From Plectosphaerella cucumerina (Eukaryota; Ascomycota; Sordariomycetes; Glomerellales; Plectosphaerellaceae): a stretch of 64,000 nucleotides of DNA. The position numbers and the translations under genes were made by a program. The DNA lies in assembly GCA_020746995.1 (NCBI GenBank), contig JAGPXD010000005.1:496001-560000 (forward strand), written 5' to 3'. Under the pieces are notes generated by a model. The model did no database searches, was not told where the DNA came from, and saw nothing but the letters and a program-made list of their open reading frames with translations. Each line of letters opens with the position of its first letter. Positions within the stretch are counted from its first letter, which is position 1. Of the stretch, positions 1 through 11,109 are shown piece by piece.

Positions 1-2466
1 AGCGTGTGCCCTGGCGTCCGCTTCCAGGTCCACCCCCGGCTACAACGGCACGCCCAGCATGGCGCTATGTCGCCTGGTCCGCCCCTCCCCGGCTCCAGCA
101 TGCCCCCCGCGGGATGATCCCCCGACTCAGACGCACATCTCGCGATAGCGATACACCGAAGGCGCCTGTAACAAGTATCGGAACGCGGGGATCCCGCCTT
201 TTCTCTCCAACGCCTCTTTTCAGTTCGTCCAGTTCTTCTCCAAGAGTTCGCCTCTGGGTTCTGGGGAAGCCTTGGACGGACGGCAAGTGACACCCGACGG
301 GTCATCTGGGGTGCGTTGGGCCAAGGGGCGCCGTCGCATCTATCGCTTCTCTTTGTGTCGCATCCGCTGTGACCTTCCTTCCCACGCGCTGGATCAGTCC
401 AGGCTTGGGGGAGCGTCCGCCCGGAGCGTGTGTGCGCATTGCATGAGTTGCTTCTCCTCTGCCTCCTGCTGACCATCATCACGAGCAAGCGCCGGCTGGC
501 GAACCACTCATAAGTCGCTTCCTAGCTTCGCAGAATGTAACATTCCAATCCTGAAACCTCCCCAGTCGTTGGCCCCCCAGCAGGCCCCGTTGCCTGCCCG
601 CTGTTCACCCGCCCCCCAGGCCCCAGCGATCCACCCGTTAGCCATCTGTGCCAAGGCCCAACTCAATAATGACCTGTTTGTCCAGGGGATGTCGGTCATG
701 CCAAGTCCACTCTCGGCCGGGTGCTATGCCATGGGGAAGGGAACTGGACGTCGCACGACGGGCTGGCTGGATGCGGTTTGGCGGTCCAGCGCCGAGCCGT
801 CGGCTGAGTTGGTCCTGTTTGCCCTTCGTGGTCATTTCCAGCGCTAGTTGGCAGATATCCGAAGCGCCTCGTGTCAGTCCGAGGCGACGCAAGTCCGCGT
901 GTCTGACATGCGCCTGAGCATGGCGCAACCAAAGTCCATATTTTCGATCTTGCCGAGGCGCTAAAATCGAACCCGCTTGGCCTCTGCCAGGGCATCGCTT
1001 GCCAACCCGCCGAGGACTTGGAAGGAGCTTGTTGAAGGGCTTGACGGGGACAGCGGGGCGGATGGACAAGATGGGTTCGTTCGGTCGGTCCAGCCGAGCG
1101 TTGAGCCGAGCCGGCCTCTGTTTCCGTTGGCTTGAACTCGGCCTCGGCAACTCCCGGATGACTAACGCCAGGTCACATGCCCGACGCGGACGGCCCCGAC
1201 CTCTTTGCTTCGGGTGGGGTCCACTTCAGAACAGCATCGCCTTGGATCGGCAGCGTCGACTTCGAGCCGTTCGCATTCTGCCACGCAGACTTGACAGCGT
1301 CGACGCGTGGCTTCTAACCCTCTATGCGATCCATATCCGCCCAGGAATTCAAAACATCTTACCGTGCCCAGCCTCGGGTGCTGCAGGTGGTGCGGCTGAA
1401 GCGAGATGTCTTCGGAACTTTTTCTCTTGCGCACCCATGACAAGTCGACATTTCACCGGATAGCTGCCTCAGCCCTGGTACCCGCGCAACCACGACGAGG
1501 ACCCCGGACCATGGCAGACAAGGTTTTCCCTCCCGCCGTGCAGGCACCCAGATTGCCAAGGGGGAAAGCGCCGCTGGTGGAACCTTGAGATGTCCCAACA
1601 GTGACACCCCACACGCACCAGACCGACCCGACAAACCAGGCGCGAAAGCTCATCTTCTGGCGACGGCGCGATGAGTAGCTTGACAGCCTCGTGTGCCGGG
1701 TGCCATGTCCTCGGCGTCGTCAATCACTACCCGGGCAAATGGGCTGCGTGTGTCCTAGGAATCGATGTCAGGGGTGTGGGGGTAAGATATCCGGCCAGCA
1801 CCTCCCAAGCTCCCAGAGAAGCGCACGAAACACACGCCGTCCAGATCGGGACATACATGAGATTCTCTTTCCCAAGGCTCGGGGTGCGGGGAACGTGCCG
1901 TGGTATTGCTGAAGCGCCAAGCACCATGCACTGGACCATGCCGGAGAGACCCTTCCAAGCTGGAGTCAGGGAGGACCCAGAGAACGTTGACAGTCTTGAC
2001 AGTGCACATCAGACGCCCGAATCTGCGGTCGCAGCACGCACCGCCTGCATCGACAACATCCACACTCCTGCATCAAGCAACAGATCATCAGGGTTCCCCA
2101 CTGGCTCGCATCTGAGGTGGGAGACAAGAGTCACACCAGCCGTGGCTCAGGACAAGAGGGTGGGCAGTCCTCCGCCGGCCCGCCTCTCCCACGTGGTAGG
2201 CATCCATCCACGATACTGGATCTGCTTGTGTCCTGCCAGCAGTGGGCCGGCCCTATCATGATAAACTTTGGAGGAGGAGCAGCTGAACACCTGGATCTCT
2301 ACAGAGCCATGGCTTGTTCTGTTGGCTGACAGTCAGCCAATACTATCCACCACCTCCACGACAGTGGCCCGACATGAACGCAGCATTGTCCTCATACTAG
2401 TACATACGACCATACCCATCGGAGAACTCGGGATCCCGTCCGCTCTCCCATAGATAAGCCGATGAG
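1..2466. other. Gene-free stretch
   Basis: No recognisable gene. Several open frames overlap on both strands, but none shows a known motif, a signal peptide or a run of exons joined by good splice sites. It may be spacer or very old decayed sequence. Confidence 0.5.
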
Positions 2467-2520
2467 GGCTGGATTAGTAGTTGGGTCGGTGACGACCAGC
2501 GAATACCCGGTGTTGTATGT
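2467..2520. repeat. Dispersed repeat, copy 1
   Basis: A stretch of about 54 bp that recurs near 21949-22002 and, more diverged, near 18343-18386. Across a 44-bp core, copies 1 and 2 agree at 40 positions, and three of the four differences are transitions. Read on the minus strand all three copies keep an open frame resembling YNTGYSLVVTDPTTNPA. It could be a relic of a mobile or duplicated coding sequence. Confidence 0.5.
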
Positions 2521-2676
2521 GATTTCTTTTTGCTGAGTCTCTTTGTTTTTGCCTAAGTTATGTGAGCGCAGGTGTTGATGATCGGCATCAAAATTTATCC
2601 AGGGGCCTATTCGTTATGTAGTGACACAAGCATGTCAGTCTCCTCTCTGCCGCTGATCGTAAGGGCGAGACCTAAG

Positions 2677-2826
2677 TGTAACGGAATCCCCGTTACAAGT
2701 CAGCGAGTCGACAGGTGGAAGTCACCTATACGATAGTATATAGGCAACGTGGGCAGCGGTACGGTCATGGTTGACCGTACTGACAGATCTTTTGGCTCAA
2801 CGGCACTGCCCCCGTGATCCTTAACA
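2677..2826. mobile_element. Probable solo LTR, 150 bp
   Basis: The element begins TGTAACGG and ends CTTAACA, so it has the TG...CA ends of an LTR, and it is flanked on both sides by the same 5 bp, CTAAG (2672-2676 and 2827-2831), as expected for a target-site duplication. Two perfect 8-bp inverted repeats lie inside: TGTAACGG/CCGTTACA at its start and TACGGTCA/TGACCGTA near the middle. A TATA-like GTATATAG is also present. No internal retrotransposon coding sequence is nearby, so it is best read as a solo LTR. The superfamily is not determined. Confidence 0.6.
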
Positions 2827-3777
2827 CTAAGTAAATAGCTACTAGAGCCTGTTATCTCGCGTCGTCGTTTATCTTATTATAGCGGGTCTAGCACCTCATC
2901 GCTTTTCCCTATCTACCACAAGAGCAAGTAAAAACAACAACCGCTACCGTGTGCGTTCTCGTTATGCCAACAGGTCATAGTCCCGAATCAACCTTCGCAA
3001 GTCTGAGTATATATCATTGACCTTATAGGCACCTTCCACAATGATCCATATTTTCCACGGACCATGAACGTTGTCTCCTCCCGACCAAAAAGCTAGCCCG
3101 ACCCCTGCCCGTCTCCTGGCTTCAAGTGACGACGATTATCTACCCCGCGTTGTCCTCTTGGGATGTGCCACATTAATAATATCTTGTCGGGGAGGCCCCC
3201 GACGCCAAAGATCATGACGACAATCAAACCCTGGCCCCTCAACGCAATCAAGAGCAAATGAACGACTGCCAATTATTGGCTGAACAACAAAGCGATAGAC
3301 TGACTGAAGCACCTGTCTGGCCTTCCTTCCATGGCCGCCGGGCATAGCTCGAGGGGTTTCTCATGCCTGGTAGCTTTACATATTCCGGGCTTGCCGCGCT
3401 GTCACCCAGAATGGGGCCTCCAGTACACTCACTTCCCGTCGGTGCTAACAATAGTCTAAGTCTCATGAGTGGTCTCGTCAATTTTACAGGCCGAGACAAG
3501 ATGAGAGGACTTATTGATCGTGAGGCCTTGGCAAACTGCCAGGCTCCTCGGCTTTAACGGGCATAGGGGATTTCATCATAATGAACTGCGTCGGCCTGCC
3601 TGGACTCCTGCAGGATCGAGTCAGGTCTCGGTGAGAGCGGAAGCACCGATGAGCCTTTTCAGCTGGACGCAGACGAGTCAGAGTACAAATCCTCAAAGCG
3701 TGGGGTTTCCCAGCATCTCTTTCTCAACGGCCTGATTTATTGGTCCACCGATCTGTTACACCCAAAATCGCATCAAG
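2827..3777. other. Gene-free stretch
   Basis: AT-richer spacer between the LTR and the aldo/keto reductase relic. No supported gene was seen. Confidence 0.5.
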
Positions 3778-4921
3778 ATGAGCACTTCCACGCCCCCTCC
3801 CCGTACGCTGGGCAAAAATGGTCTCAAATTACTGCCTTGGGCTTCGGCCTGATGGGCCTCAGCATGGCATATGGACAAGTCGGGAAAGACAACCATCTTG
3901 ACAATACTCATGGTAGATCTAGTGTCTCACAACTTCCCAGCTCTGATGAGGAGCGGCTCGAGGTTCTGGATCGTGCTTGGGAGATTGGTGCTAGGAACTG
4001 GGACTCGGCCGATGCCTACGGCGACAACGAAGATCTTCTCGGGAAATGGTTCGCCCAGCACCGTGAACGTCGCCAAGATATCTTCCTGGCGTCCAAGTTT
4101 GCTGGCAAGGTCGAGCGCGGCTCCAACGGCGAACTTCTCATGGAATTCGACTCGTCTCCTGAGTATGCCCGAGAAGCTTGCGAACGCAGCCTTAAGAGGC
4201 TCGGTGTAGAGTCCATTGACTTGTACTACATCCACCGTCTTGATGGCAAGACGCCCATTGAGAAGACCATTGGGGAAATGGCAAAGTTGAAAAGGTGTGT
4301 TCAGCAAGTCAGAACCAGGGCGGGTCGCTAATGCTCCTGGTAGCGAAGGCAAGATCAAGCACCTGGGCATATTTGAATGCTCGTCCCAGACGCTACGCCG
4401 CGCATATGCCATCCATCCCATCTCTGCAATCCAGGTTGAATACAGCCCCTGGACCTTGGACATTGAAAAGGAGTCTGGCACCAATCTTCTTCTGACTGCG
4501 CGTGAGCTCGGTGTCTCCGTCTTCGTTTACTCGCCCCTCGGCAGCGGAATCATGACGGGTCAGTACAGGTTGATCGATGACTTTGACCAAGATGATTATC
4601 GACGCCTAAGCCCTCGATACCAGCCACAGGAGAATTTCCAGAATAATCTGGTGCTTGTGGAGCAGTTTAAGAGCCTGGCGTCCAAGAAGGGTTGCACTCC
4701 AGGACAGCTGACCTTGACGTGGTTGGCTCGCCCAGGGCGATGACATCATTCCTATTCCTGGAACAAAGAAGATCAAGTATTTGGACGAGAATTTCGCGTC
4801 ACTTAATGTCAAGCTGAGTGAGATGGAGGGAAAGGAGCTCAGGGCACTTGTTGATGTCGCTGAGGTCGCTGGTAGCAGGGGCCTTGGGCACAGCAAGCTG
4901 GCTGACACCCCGGATCTGTAA
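3778..4921 (+). pseudogene. Aldo/keto reductase, frameshifted
   Basis: The translated pieces match a fungal NADPH aldo/keto reductase (AKR13/YakC-like) in order: N-terminal LGKNGLK, LGFGLMGLSMAYG, the active-site region WDSADAYGDNEDLLGKW, a conserved DLYYIHRLD strand, VEYSPW, YSPLGSG and the cofactor region IPIPGTKK. One intron at 4295-4343 (GTGTGT...TAG, branch GCTAATG) restores the frame cleanly. Two other breaks are not introns. About one base is missing near 3829, so the ATG frame stops at 3850. One extra base lies near 4729, just before the GDDIIPIPG block. The frame ends at TAA 4919-4921. It is a pseudogene unless both indels are assembly errors. The family call is strong; the substrate is unknown. 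Confidence 0.8.
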
Positions 4922-5455
4922 CCATACCAGGTTGCGTCAGTGGGCCTCTGTGGGTAACTCTAAAATAATGAGAAGCATTCCAACGTATCTCTTTGGGATG
5001 CCAGTTTATAAATCTATGAATATTCTCCCCAAAGAGTCTCAGTAAAACGCGCCGATGCGTACTGGACCGACCCAAAGGCCCGTGAATCTAAATCTTACTC
5101 CGGTCCACCCCACCGACGGATTTTCGAGTAGAATTCAGCTCTTGGAAATGTGGGCTCGACAGTTGCTTCAAGTTCCGTCGAGTTCACACGATTTTTGCCT
5201 CTCCAGACCTTGCGGGAGACGCCTGCTCTATGGGACTGCTACATAGGAAGGAAGGGCCGGGAACTGGACAAACACCTAGCTAGGGACTTCACACTTACAT
5301 CCCATGTCAATAGTAGGTCAAGAAACTATATTGCGTAAGCCACAAACCGTGATGTTTGTGCCGTTTCAAGGTGTCTGGCACATGTAGGAATCACCATCTT
5401 GTGCTTAGCTACTGCGACGGACTCGAGCGCTGTCGTGGATGCTATCCCATCAACC
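4922..5455. other. Intergenic, convergent
   Basis: Spacer between two convergent gene relics. Nothing further was recognised. Confidence 0.5.
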
Positions 5456-6082
5456 TCAAGATCTTTTCTGGATGACCTCAACGAGAACAGATTCCCTAAC
5501 ACCGGCACTAGGAGGGTTTTGACCAGTGGCGAGATTGCCATCCCTCCCGCTGACGACCGTCTTCACACCAAAGAGGTTGTCCGCCTTTACATATTTGGCC
5601 CCATTCTTCTTCAAGTCGTCCTCGAGAAGGAACGGCATGAGTTTGGTGTTATCGTAGGCATCCTCCTCTGCGTTGGAGAAACCCGTCACTGTCTGGCCGG
5701 CGACCAGGTAGGAGCCGTCCTCGAGCTTGACGTTGACGAGAGCGGCGGGGCCGTGGCACACGGCGGACACGACCTTGTTTGCGGCGTAAAACTCGCGGAT
5801 CAGTTGGTGGGAGGTAACGTCGTGTGCGAGATCGAACATTGCTGGAGAGGTGAGGGTCAGCATGGCCAAAACGATGGGAGCCTGTGAGCGATGTCTTACG
5901 CCCATGCCCCTCCGACGTAAAAGATTCCCGCGAACTCGGACGCTCGGCCGAGGAAATTCTCAAGCTTCTCAGTCTTCTTCCATACGTCTCCTTTGGTTTT
6001 CAGGAAATTCTGGCAGGCCTCGTCGTTCTTGGTATCCTCGACAGAGAACGGGTCAATGGGCGCCTTCAGCTTGGCGTTGAAG
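5456..6082 (-). pseudogene. DJ-1/PfpI (Hsp31-like), truncated and frameshifted
   Basis: The sequence keeps the glutamine-amidotransferase-like core of Hsp31-type glyoxalase III/chaperone proteins: APIDPFS, the FLGRASEFAGIFYVGG strand, the nucleophile elbow SAVCHGPAALV with the expected Cys, GQTVTGFSN and VVSGRDGNLATGQNP. An intron at 5842-5899 (GTAAGA...CAG) joins the two exons to give HGPMFDLA. A C run on the plus strand at 5907-5910 is one base too long, which throws the GG-HG motif out of frame. The first 50-70 residues usual in the family are absent. An acceptor (CAG at 6083-6085) and a GTGAGT donor (6131) exist upstream, but the sequence beyond does not resemble the family. It is probably dead; a homopolymer assembly error could explain the frameshift but not the missing start. 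Confidence 0.75.
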
Positions 6083-6131
6083 CTGAGAGGGGGTATTAGA
6101 TAAGTAGGCACGCTACATGAGATAGACTCAC

Positions 6132-6892
6132 TATAGCACGTGAGATAGCACGTGACGTGAAGACAAGTCAACAGCCCTTCTGGTGACTGGAAGCCACGAA
6201 GAGGGAGGACAGAACAATACAACACGACAATACACCCAACACCAGAACGCATGCTACATGTAACATTTGCATAACTGCGTATCTAACAGGACTCAGCGCG
6301 TCCGCAACCGCGGTCATCTACAGCGAAATCGACCGCATCGTCCCGGCCCGGTGTCACAGCTCGAGCCCGCCGGGCTCGACGGAAGCCCGACCGCCAGACA
6401 AGCTGACTCATTCTCCGCCCGTACTGCCAGTGACGTGGACTACCGCACGGCATTATGTACTTGACCGAAGATCCTGACACGTCCTGAAGGTAGCTCTTCG
6501 AGCTACCTCTCGTCAACAGAGCCTGACCTACCTATAGGACCTACGCCTGTCCGTAGCAATAGAACCTGTTCGCCCGAACCCGCCGCCGCGTCCCCAGTCT
6601 CCCTGCCCGCTAAAACCCCGACCGTGACACTCGACGCTTAGAAAACGGCGCCGGGTGTAGCTCGACCGCTGGGTAGCCGGTACGCGAGCGTTGTTTGTCG
6701 GCTTCGTCCCGAGCAGCCATACTACAATCTGTCCTCAAAGGCAAATGTATGCTTCAATAGGATTCTGGGTAAAATGTCTACAAATTCAACCTTCCCTGAT
6801 AACACAAGCATCATTGAATCGCTATAACTCGGTACCATGGCGCAACATACTAACAGCTCAGAATAGGATGAGGGCTGAGGACGTGGTAGCCA
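6132..6892. other. Gene-free stretch
   Basis: This lies upstream of the truncated DJ-1 relic, where its missing 5' exons should be. No family-like peptide was found in any frame and no other gene was seen. Confidence 0.45.
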
Positions 6893-8419
6893 TCAAACCT
6901 CCATTTGGTGATTCTCTGTAAGCGGTGAAACAACCGTCGCCGCGATGCCTCCTTCCTGTACTCTTCCGTTGATGATACCCAGCGGCCAGGCAAGCCATGC
7001 TGCCCATAACGAATGCCTCATCTGTTCCGCAATGGCCTTTAACACCGCCGTCGCCCAATGTTCAAAACACCACGACTTTTCAGCCGCCCAGCTGAGAAGA
7101 ACGCAATAGTGCGCAAGAGTGATCAGGGCTATTGGGTTTCCTGCCTCAGCCAGGCTAACGAAGTGTCGCGATATAATCATAGGCCAGTAGAAGATGGCTC
7201 TTAGCTCGGCTGGCGCCGCCGTTTTGTGATTGACCATTTTCTCAGCGGCAGCAATCAGGGAGTCTATGGCCGATGTCAGGGTCATTGACGTCTCGCTGTC
7301 TTGGCTTTCCGACCCCACAGCTACCTGGAGCTCCTGTAGCTGGGCTGACAGCAGCAGAACGATGGTGTCATCCTGATCATGAGGAGCGCCTCCAAAAAGG
7401 CCTTCCAGTGGCCCCTGGCGAATATCATGTTCTATAGAACGGAAGACGCCGTCCATGCTGTGTACCATGTTGAAAATCTCCAACAGGGCCTTGATGGGCG
7501 TGAGGCAACCATGAAGCCGATGTTGAGGCTCTGTGGCGGCAAAGGCGGCGAATTTGCCCAGGATTAGAAAGATGGAGGTAACATAGAGAGAATGGCAGTT
7601 TTGAGAAGTGATGGGCTGGGAGAGATCCTCCCTCAGGCTTTTGATGGCGAGGTCTTGATGATTCGAGGCCAGCACGAGGTACCCATGGCTCTTCTCGGGG
7701 TAAAGGTAGGCGAGGTGGAACCCCGCGAAGGCCATGAGCTCCCTCAGAAGATAGGGGTGGGAGAGCGCCTCACGAGGCAGCTCAGACTGAAGAAATTTGC
7801 CAAGGGAGTCTGTAAATGAAAAGGTACGGTAAGTGATGGTTGTGTAGTGGATCAGAAGCTCGGCGTTGGAAAGCCAGCAGTCCGAATTTTGCGAAGAATC
7901 CAGTGAGTCAAGCCAGGCCGACTGTGCCGTGCCGAACGCGGGCTGAGCCTGCTGGGAGCTTGATGTGGATTCGGCGGTCGCGGCCTCCAGATGATCCTGT
8001 GTCATCGTCAGAAAGGATTACCACAATAGCATGCGACTGGTAGGAGACTGGACCTGCCTCGGGGCTTCTGTCTCGGGACCCAGCGGCTGATGGGTCCATG
8101 TCCGGATAATCAGACTGGGAGGCCTCGAGGCTGCATTTCGCTCCGTGCCGACGGCATGCTGTACACGGAACCAATTCATCACACTGCAAATCCCCGTCAG
8201 AGAGAGCACGTGTAGGTAAAACGGAGGGCTGGAGCCAAGGGCTGACGCATAAAGCGGAAGACACGACGGGGGGAGTGATGGCACTGATCACGCTGGGCAT
8301 ACCTTGACACGTCTTTGCTTGCAGCGGGAGCACCCCTTGCGAGACTTTGTAAAACCTAATCGCTTGAATCTGGCATTGGCTGCCACACTTCTCCTGCTGG
8401 CGGCAGGCGGAGTTGTCAT
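6893..8419 (-). CDS. Zn2Cys6 transcription factor
   Basis: Predicted exons are 8419-8303, 8183-8049 and 7996-6893, giving about 451 aa. The N-terminus holds a binuclear zinc cluster at residues 30-56, CSRCKQRRVKC followed by CTACRRHGAKC (spacing C2C6C5C2C6C), with basic residues in front. Intron 1 (8184-8302, GTATGC...CAG) splits the cluster right after RRVK. The long C-terminal part (SNAELLIHY onward) is mostly helical, with an acidic-hydrophobic character like the regulatory half of fungal Zn2Cys6 proteins. Intron 2 (7997-8048) keeps frame and has a CTGAC branch, but its donor, GTCTCC, is poor, so that junction is uncertain. The start was taken at the ATG before TTPPAASRR; an in-frame ATG lies upstream. 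Targets are unknown. Confidence 0.8.
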
Positions 8420-9110
8420 GGTGCTGGTGACTGTCGGCAAGGTGGTCGGCTGGAGTGATTCTGGCGACAAAATGTGGAACATTTCGGTTGCCACGCGGTG
8501 CCCAAGGTACAGGGGGGGCAATAGGAGGGGGGGTCTGAGACGCAGCAATGCCCTGGAAAAGTTGACTGAAGACGCCCAACCCGACCGCCCAACTCCGGAA
8601 GCGGACGAACGCCCCTCTTCTTGAAGTTTGTTCAACGCGTCGACGCTTGGACCAGAATTCGAAACCGTGCGGCGAGGCGGCCGATGATTACGTGGAGGAC
8701 ATGGATTAAGCTCAGCCACGACTTCGATTCAGTCGATCCAATCTACGATGAACACCCAGCACTCATCCCCTTGGATCCGTAATATAATCACCCGTTCATG
8801 GCCAAGTACAAGTCTTGGCAAGGCAAGCGAGTTGATAGCATTCATTTGAACAGAACCAAGCCGGAACATGCCTGGGGCCCGTATACTATCCATACACATG
8901 GATCGACTGTCCCCTAAAGCATCACTGCATCTACCGGGCCGCCCCAATGAGAGTTTCAGCATTGGATGCCTTCGCAGGGGTCAATAATTCGGGGGTCAGC
9001 ACGTCCATATCCCTCCTTCTAGAAGCAAGGCCATTAGTGTTTTCATTGGCGAGAATGATGTCAATGCGAGATAAGTAAGGTATTTGTGGGAACAAAAACG
9101 AGTGCGATGA

Positions 9111-9150
9111 CGAGAACGAGAGAACGAGAACGAGAACGAGAACGAGAACG
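9111..9150. repeat. GAGAAC hexamer array
   Basis: About six copies of a GAGAAC/CGAGAA unit in a row. It is a simple-sequence repeat in non-coding DNA. Confidence 0.85.
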
Positions 9151-9176
9151 AAACAGGAAGAGGACTAGTCTGGTAA

Positions 9177-9214
9177 GCTGGGCGGAGCTGGGCGGAGCTG
9201 GGCGGAGCTAGGCG
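9177..9214. repeat. GGGCGGAGCT decamer array
   Basis: Three to four tandem copies of a 10-bp unit GGGCGGAGCT, the last one degenerate. It lies just beyond the hexamer array. Confidence 0.85.
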
Positions 9215-9687
9215 TTCCAACACACCACCTTGCAGGCTACAGAGGTACTTGTGCCAAGGCTCGAGTCATGAACTCAACGACTTCGGGCCGAACGAATGAG
9301 GAAACTAACGCGACCTCACCACCACTCACACCTAGTCTTCAATTTTGATTCTCTGACGCTCAGAACCTTGGCCAGTGTGAGGCTGGGCCTGGGCTCTCTG
9401 GGGCTTCGGCAGTAAGCTTCAAGGCATGAATCGAACCAGTGGTCACTTCAGGCTGCCCAGGGTTGATTGCTCAATCTTCACTCCACACACGTATCTGAAC
9501 TCAAATACTCGGGACCAGCCGTGCCGCCGTTGTATGAAACACGACGGTGTATTTTGGTTGCTCTATGGCATGTAGACTATGTACGTGGTTTGTCGCTCTT
9601 GTGCCTGTGCACAAGATATTTCTGGCTCATATGAAGACTCTGATTCTGAGACCCGACTCCCGAGTCCAGCAAGGGACAGCTCCCGAT

Positions 9688-10288
9688 TTACACCAGGAGC
9701 AGGGCAGCAATGGCACCCAAGATTCCTCCGTGGCTGATGCTCATAGCCATGGCCGCGTTGGTGGGTGTCGGGGATGCGGCGGCTTCCGAGGCCTCAGCAA
9801 TGGCAGCACTCACGATGCTAGAGGCGGAGGCGACGGCGGCCGGCGCAGGCGAAGCGCGCACGGCATTGCAAATAGGATCGAACAGGGTTGTCCCATCTGG
9901 GGTCACATGTCTAATCAGCATTGCATTTCCCTTGGAAGAGCGGCGTAGCCTGCTTCCAGCATAGAAAAGGTCCGGTTGGTAGGTTAGTAGGTAGGGATCG
10001 ATGGAACTAACCCTCGGCATCCTTGGAGCCGCAGGACTCGGAGTTGCTGACCATGCAGCGTGCCAGGTGAGCGACAAAGCTGCCAGAATCCGAGCAAATG
10101 CACTCGAAATCAGTGGGTGAGCAGCCAATCTCCTCCCCAACCTTAGGAAGACAGCCAAGAATGCAGGTTGGCACTTGAGAAACCAAATCCGGCAGGCTGG
10201 TGGCTGCTGCAGATGGTGAGGTGGTGGTTTGGCATGAGACCATGCCGAAAGCAAGGGCGATAATGACAGAGGAAACGGTGGCCTTCAT
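9688..10288 (-). CDS. CFEM-domain protein, probable GPI anchor
   Basis: Two exons, 10288-10012 and 9896-9688, encode 161 aa. The intron 9897-10011 has donor GTTAGT, branch CTAAC and acceptor CAG, and joins to give AEDGTTLFDPIC. The N-terminus is a signal peptide (MKATVSSVIIALAFGMVSC). The next block has the eight-cysteine CFEM pattern: PTCILGC, IGC, FECIC, ARC, ESC and, across the splice, DPIC. An Ala/Ser/Pro-rich linker follows. The extreme C-terminus is hydrophobic (HGGILGAIAALLLV), as in GPI-anchor signals. CFEM proteins bind haem/iron or act at the fungal surface in adhesion and virulence; which applies here is not known. Confidence 0.88.
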
Positions 10289-10412
10289 TTTGACGCAAGG
10301 AATGTAGGGAGCGCTAGGCTGGGCGTTTGTGAAGTAAAGATGGTGATGTAGAGGAAGCCTCTGGGAGATGGATCTGGATTGGTATTTGTTGCAACGCGTG
10401 GCAGAGCACGAG

Positions 10413-10421
10413 AATATATAG
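10413..10421 (-). promoter_or_regulatory. TATA box of the CFEM gene
   Basis: CTATATATT on the minus strand, about 125 bp before the CFEM start codon. Position and sequence suit a core promoter. Confidence 0.45.
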
Positions 10422-11109
10422 AACTCCACGAGATGTCGACCAACAAACGAGGGTGTTCTATTAACTCTGTGCAAGTTGGGATCCGTCTCATGTCATGGGC
10501 CAGGAACAACTTCCTGGCCAGGTCAAGCCGGGACAGAAAGATTGTGGAGCGTCGGCGAGCCTCACGGAAAGGATCCGAGGTGCGTCGGCCGTGCTAGTAA
10601 AACTGCTCCCACGCCCCCCGTCGCCCATCTCCATCTCTCTAGCTCAGCTTCGGTCCATTCCGTATGGTACCTTGCATGCTGCTGCCTGTCGAGGATGCCG
10701 CCGGATCACTCCCGGTCCATGGCTCGGGGAAAGGGGGCGCCTTGCCTCCACCGGGGCTCTCTAGAGCTTCTCGGTATATCCGATTGGGTCTGGTGTAGTG
10801 GATTCAGGTCATCTGGAAAAATATCTAGTGTATGGACTCGGCTATGACACTACCTTCCTCTTTGCTTGAAGCGTCAAGGTCATGGTGATCCAGCAGCACC
10901 CCCAGGCGAACCAGATTTACGCACACAGAGCCCTTGAGAAGACGTGGCAATGCCACAATCATTCATAGCGCTAGATGATGGTAAGTTCAACGCGATCCCC
11001 TCTCTCTCGTACTCTTACAATTAGGGCAGGCTGACGCCTCGTGCGTGGTTCCAGACCCGGGCCAACATGGCAGAGAAACCATTCTGAACCCGACAAGTCC
11101 ACGCGGTCT
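10422..11109. other. Gene-free stretch
   Basis: Spacer between the CFEM gene and the membrane-protein relic. No supported gene. Confidence 0.5.

Larger units (their letters stand above)
8420..9687. other. Intergenic with two tandem repeats
   Basis: Presumed promoter side of the Zn2Cys6 gene. It holds a hexamer array and a decamer array, listed separately, and no supported gene. Confidence 0.5.

Noticed and set aside
638..2261. Overlapping open frames of 90-196 residues near the left edge
   Set aside because: They overlap on both strands, show no motif or signal peptide and have composition expected of GC-rich non-coding DNA.
3837..4331. Treating the reductase as a shorter intact gene from this point
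   Set aside because: The frame begins at a non-ATG codon and lacks the conserved LGKNGLK start, which lies in another frame just upstream.
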